Assembly (NCBI GenBank): GCA_026985515.1
Contig: JALSQH010000242.1
Coordinates: forward strand, 1-6,792
DNA: 6,792 nt
From: a bacterium
Lineage (GTDB): Bacteria; JALSQH01
Direction: 5' to 3'
The position numbers and the translations under genes are program-made. Each line of letters begins with the position of its first letter. Position 1 is the stretch's first letter. The notes below the pieces were generated by a model. The model ran no database searches. It saw nothing but the letters and a program-made list of their open reading frames with translations, and was not told where the DNA came from. Shown piece after piece: positions 6,117 through 6,792 of the stretch.

Positions 6117-6792
6117 ATGAGTGCTGTTCTCAACACAATCCTTCTCTATCTGATATCCCTCTCCGGATTCTTCCTTGTTAGAATTTTTCTCTATCTCAGG
6201 TATGACTTCAGTGATCTTACAACAATGGAAACAATCCTTTCATTCTTAAAAGGGTTACAGGTTGATATTATCACTCTGAACACCTTCACTGGAGTGTTTT
6301 TTCTGCTCCTTATTTTGCCATTCAAATTCGCAACTAAAAGGACCTACAGAAGAATTTTATCAATGTTATGGTTTTCTGTTCTTGCAGTTATGCTCATTCT
6401 TTCTGCCGGAGATGTCATCTATTATGGCTATGTTGGAAGACACATGACAAAGGAAATTCTCACTCTTGTACATGATACCGGCTTTCTTGCTGGTTCAGCT
6501 GTAACAGTTTACCTTCCATATACAATTGTTGCAATTGCCTTTATTATTCTAACTGGATACATATTCTGGAAAGTCTCTTCCGTTACCGTTACAATTCCTC
6601 AAAAAAGATGGACAAAAATAATCCTGATTTTTACAACCATCGTTTTTCTCTTTTTTGGAGCCAGAGGGAAAATTTTGAGGAAACCTTTTGGTATTGCAGA
6701 TGCCTTCATCAACGGCAAACTCTCATCCGGTAATCTTGCAATAAATGGATTCTACTCTTTCTACCGGACCTCCTTCTCCAGAAAAGGTGGGC
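6117..6792 (+). CDS. Second LTA synthase-family protein, N-terminal part (3' end outside window)
   Basis: An open frame runs from ATG at 6117-6119 to the right edge: 225 residues without a stop. The ATG directly abuts the TAG (6114-6116) of the preceding gene, so the spacing is zero and translational coupling is likely. Only a weak AGGA at 6102-6105 could act as RBS. The protein is a clear paralogue of its neighbour, about 40-45% identical by hand alignment and almost gapless. Shared blocks include LTTxExILSFLxGL, DIITLNTF (50-57), GDV at 98-100, RHxTKE (108-113), RGKI (183-186) and SGNLAINGFYSFYRTSF (204-220). Five membrane segments are predicted at about 6-27, 50-68, 81-103, 133-151 and 166-182. 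The catalytic domain is not in the window, so whether it is active, or has Ser or Thr as nucleophile, cannot be seen. DNA identity is low enough that the duplication is old. Confidence 0.88.
   Translation, partial: MSAVLNTILLYLISLSGFFLVRIFLYLRYDFSDLTTMETILSFLKGLQVDIITLNTFTGVFFLLLILPFKFATKRTYRRILSMLWFSVLAVMLILSAGDVIYYGYVGRHMTKEILTLVHDTGFLAGSAVTVYLPYTIVAIAFIILTGYIFWKVSSVTVTIPQKRWTKIILIFTTIVFLFFGARGKILRKPFGIADAFINGKLSSGNLAINGFYSFYRTSFSRKGG

Overview
The window looks like ordinary chromosome from an anaerobic, probably Gram-negative bacterium. The DNA is moderately AT-rich, arginine is written mostly with AGA/AGG, and the proteins are rich in Lys, Glu and Ile, a style often seen in thermophiles. 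Two genes point to lifestyle: an AhbB-type siroheme decarboxylase (the siroheme-dependent heme route of sulfate reducers and related anaerobes, and of methanogens) and a citrate synthase of the mitochondrial (eukaryotic-like) type, best known among bacteria from Geobacter and relatives. Desulfobacterota or a neighbouring phylum is my best guess. This is inference and no species can be named.

Layout. 1-947 (+) is the 3' part of a YhaN/SMC-like coiled-coil ATPase gene whose start lies outside the window. It converges on, and overlaps by 40 bp, hemL (908-2182, -). hemL overlaps the 3' end of ahbB (2160-2672, -) by 23 bp, so ahbB-hemL is a two-gene tetrapyrrole operon. A 162-bp divergent intergenic region (2673-2834) holds two back-to-back sigma70-type promoters, one for ahbB-hemL and one for citrate synthase. 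A palindromic operator sits just downstream of the citrate synthase promoter. Citrate synthase (2835-4139, +) is followed by a clear intrinsic terminator (4150-4177). Then come two tandem paralogous membrane proteins of the LTA synthase/sulfatase family. The first is complete (4194-6116). The second begins on the base after the first one's stop codon (6117) and runs off the right edge.

How the genes relate. HemL makes 5-aminolevulinate, the entry point of tetrapyrrole synthesis, and AhbB acts later on siroheme toward heme. Citrate synthase feeds acetyl-CoA into the TCA cycle, and its promoter lies beside the heme operon promoter. The LtaS-like pair probably modifies envelope glycans or lipids with phosphoglycerol or a similar group taken from phospholipids, and is unrelated to the metabolic genes. 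There is no RNA gene, CRISPR array, insertion sequence or sign of recent transfer. I found no undescribed system. The items most worth checking are the citrate synthase operator, the tandem LtaS-like pair with Ser at the nucleophile position, and the eukaryotic-type citrate synthase.
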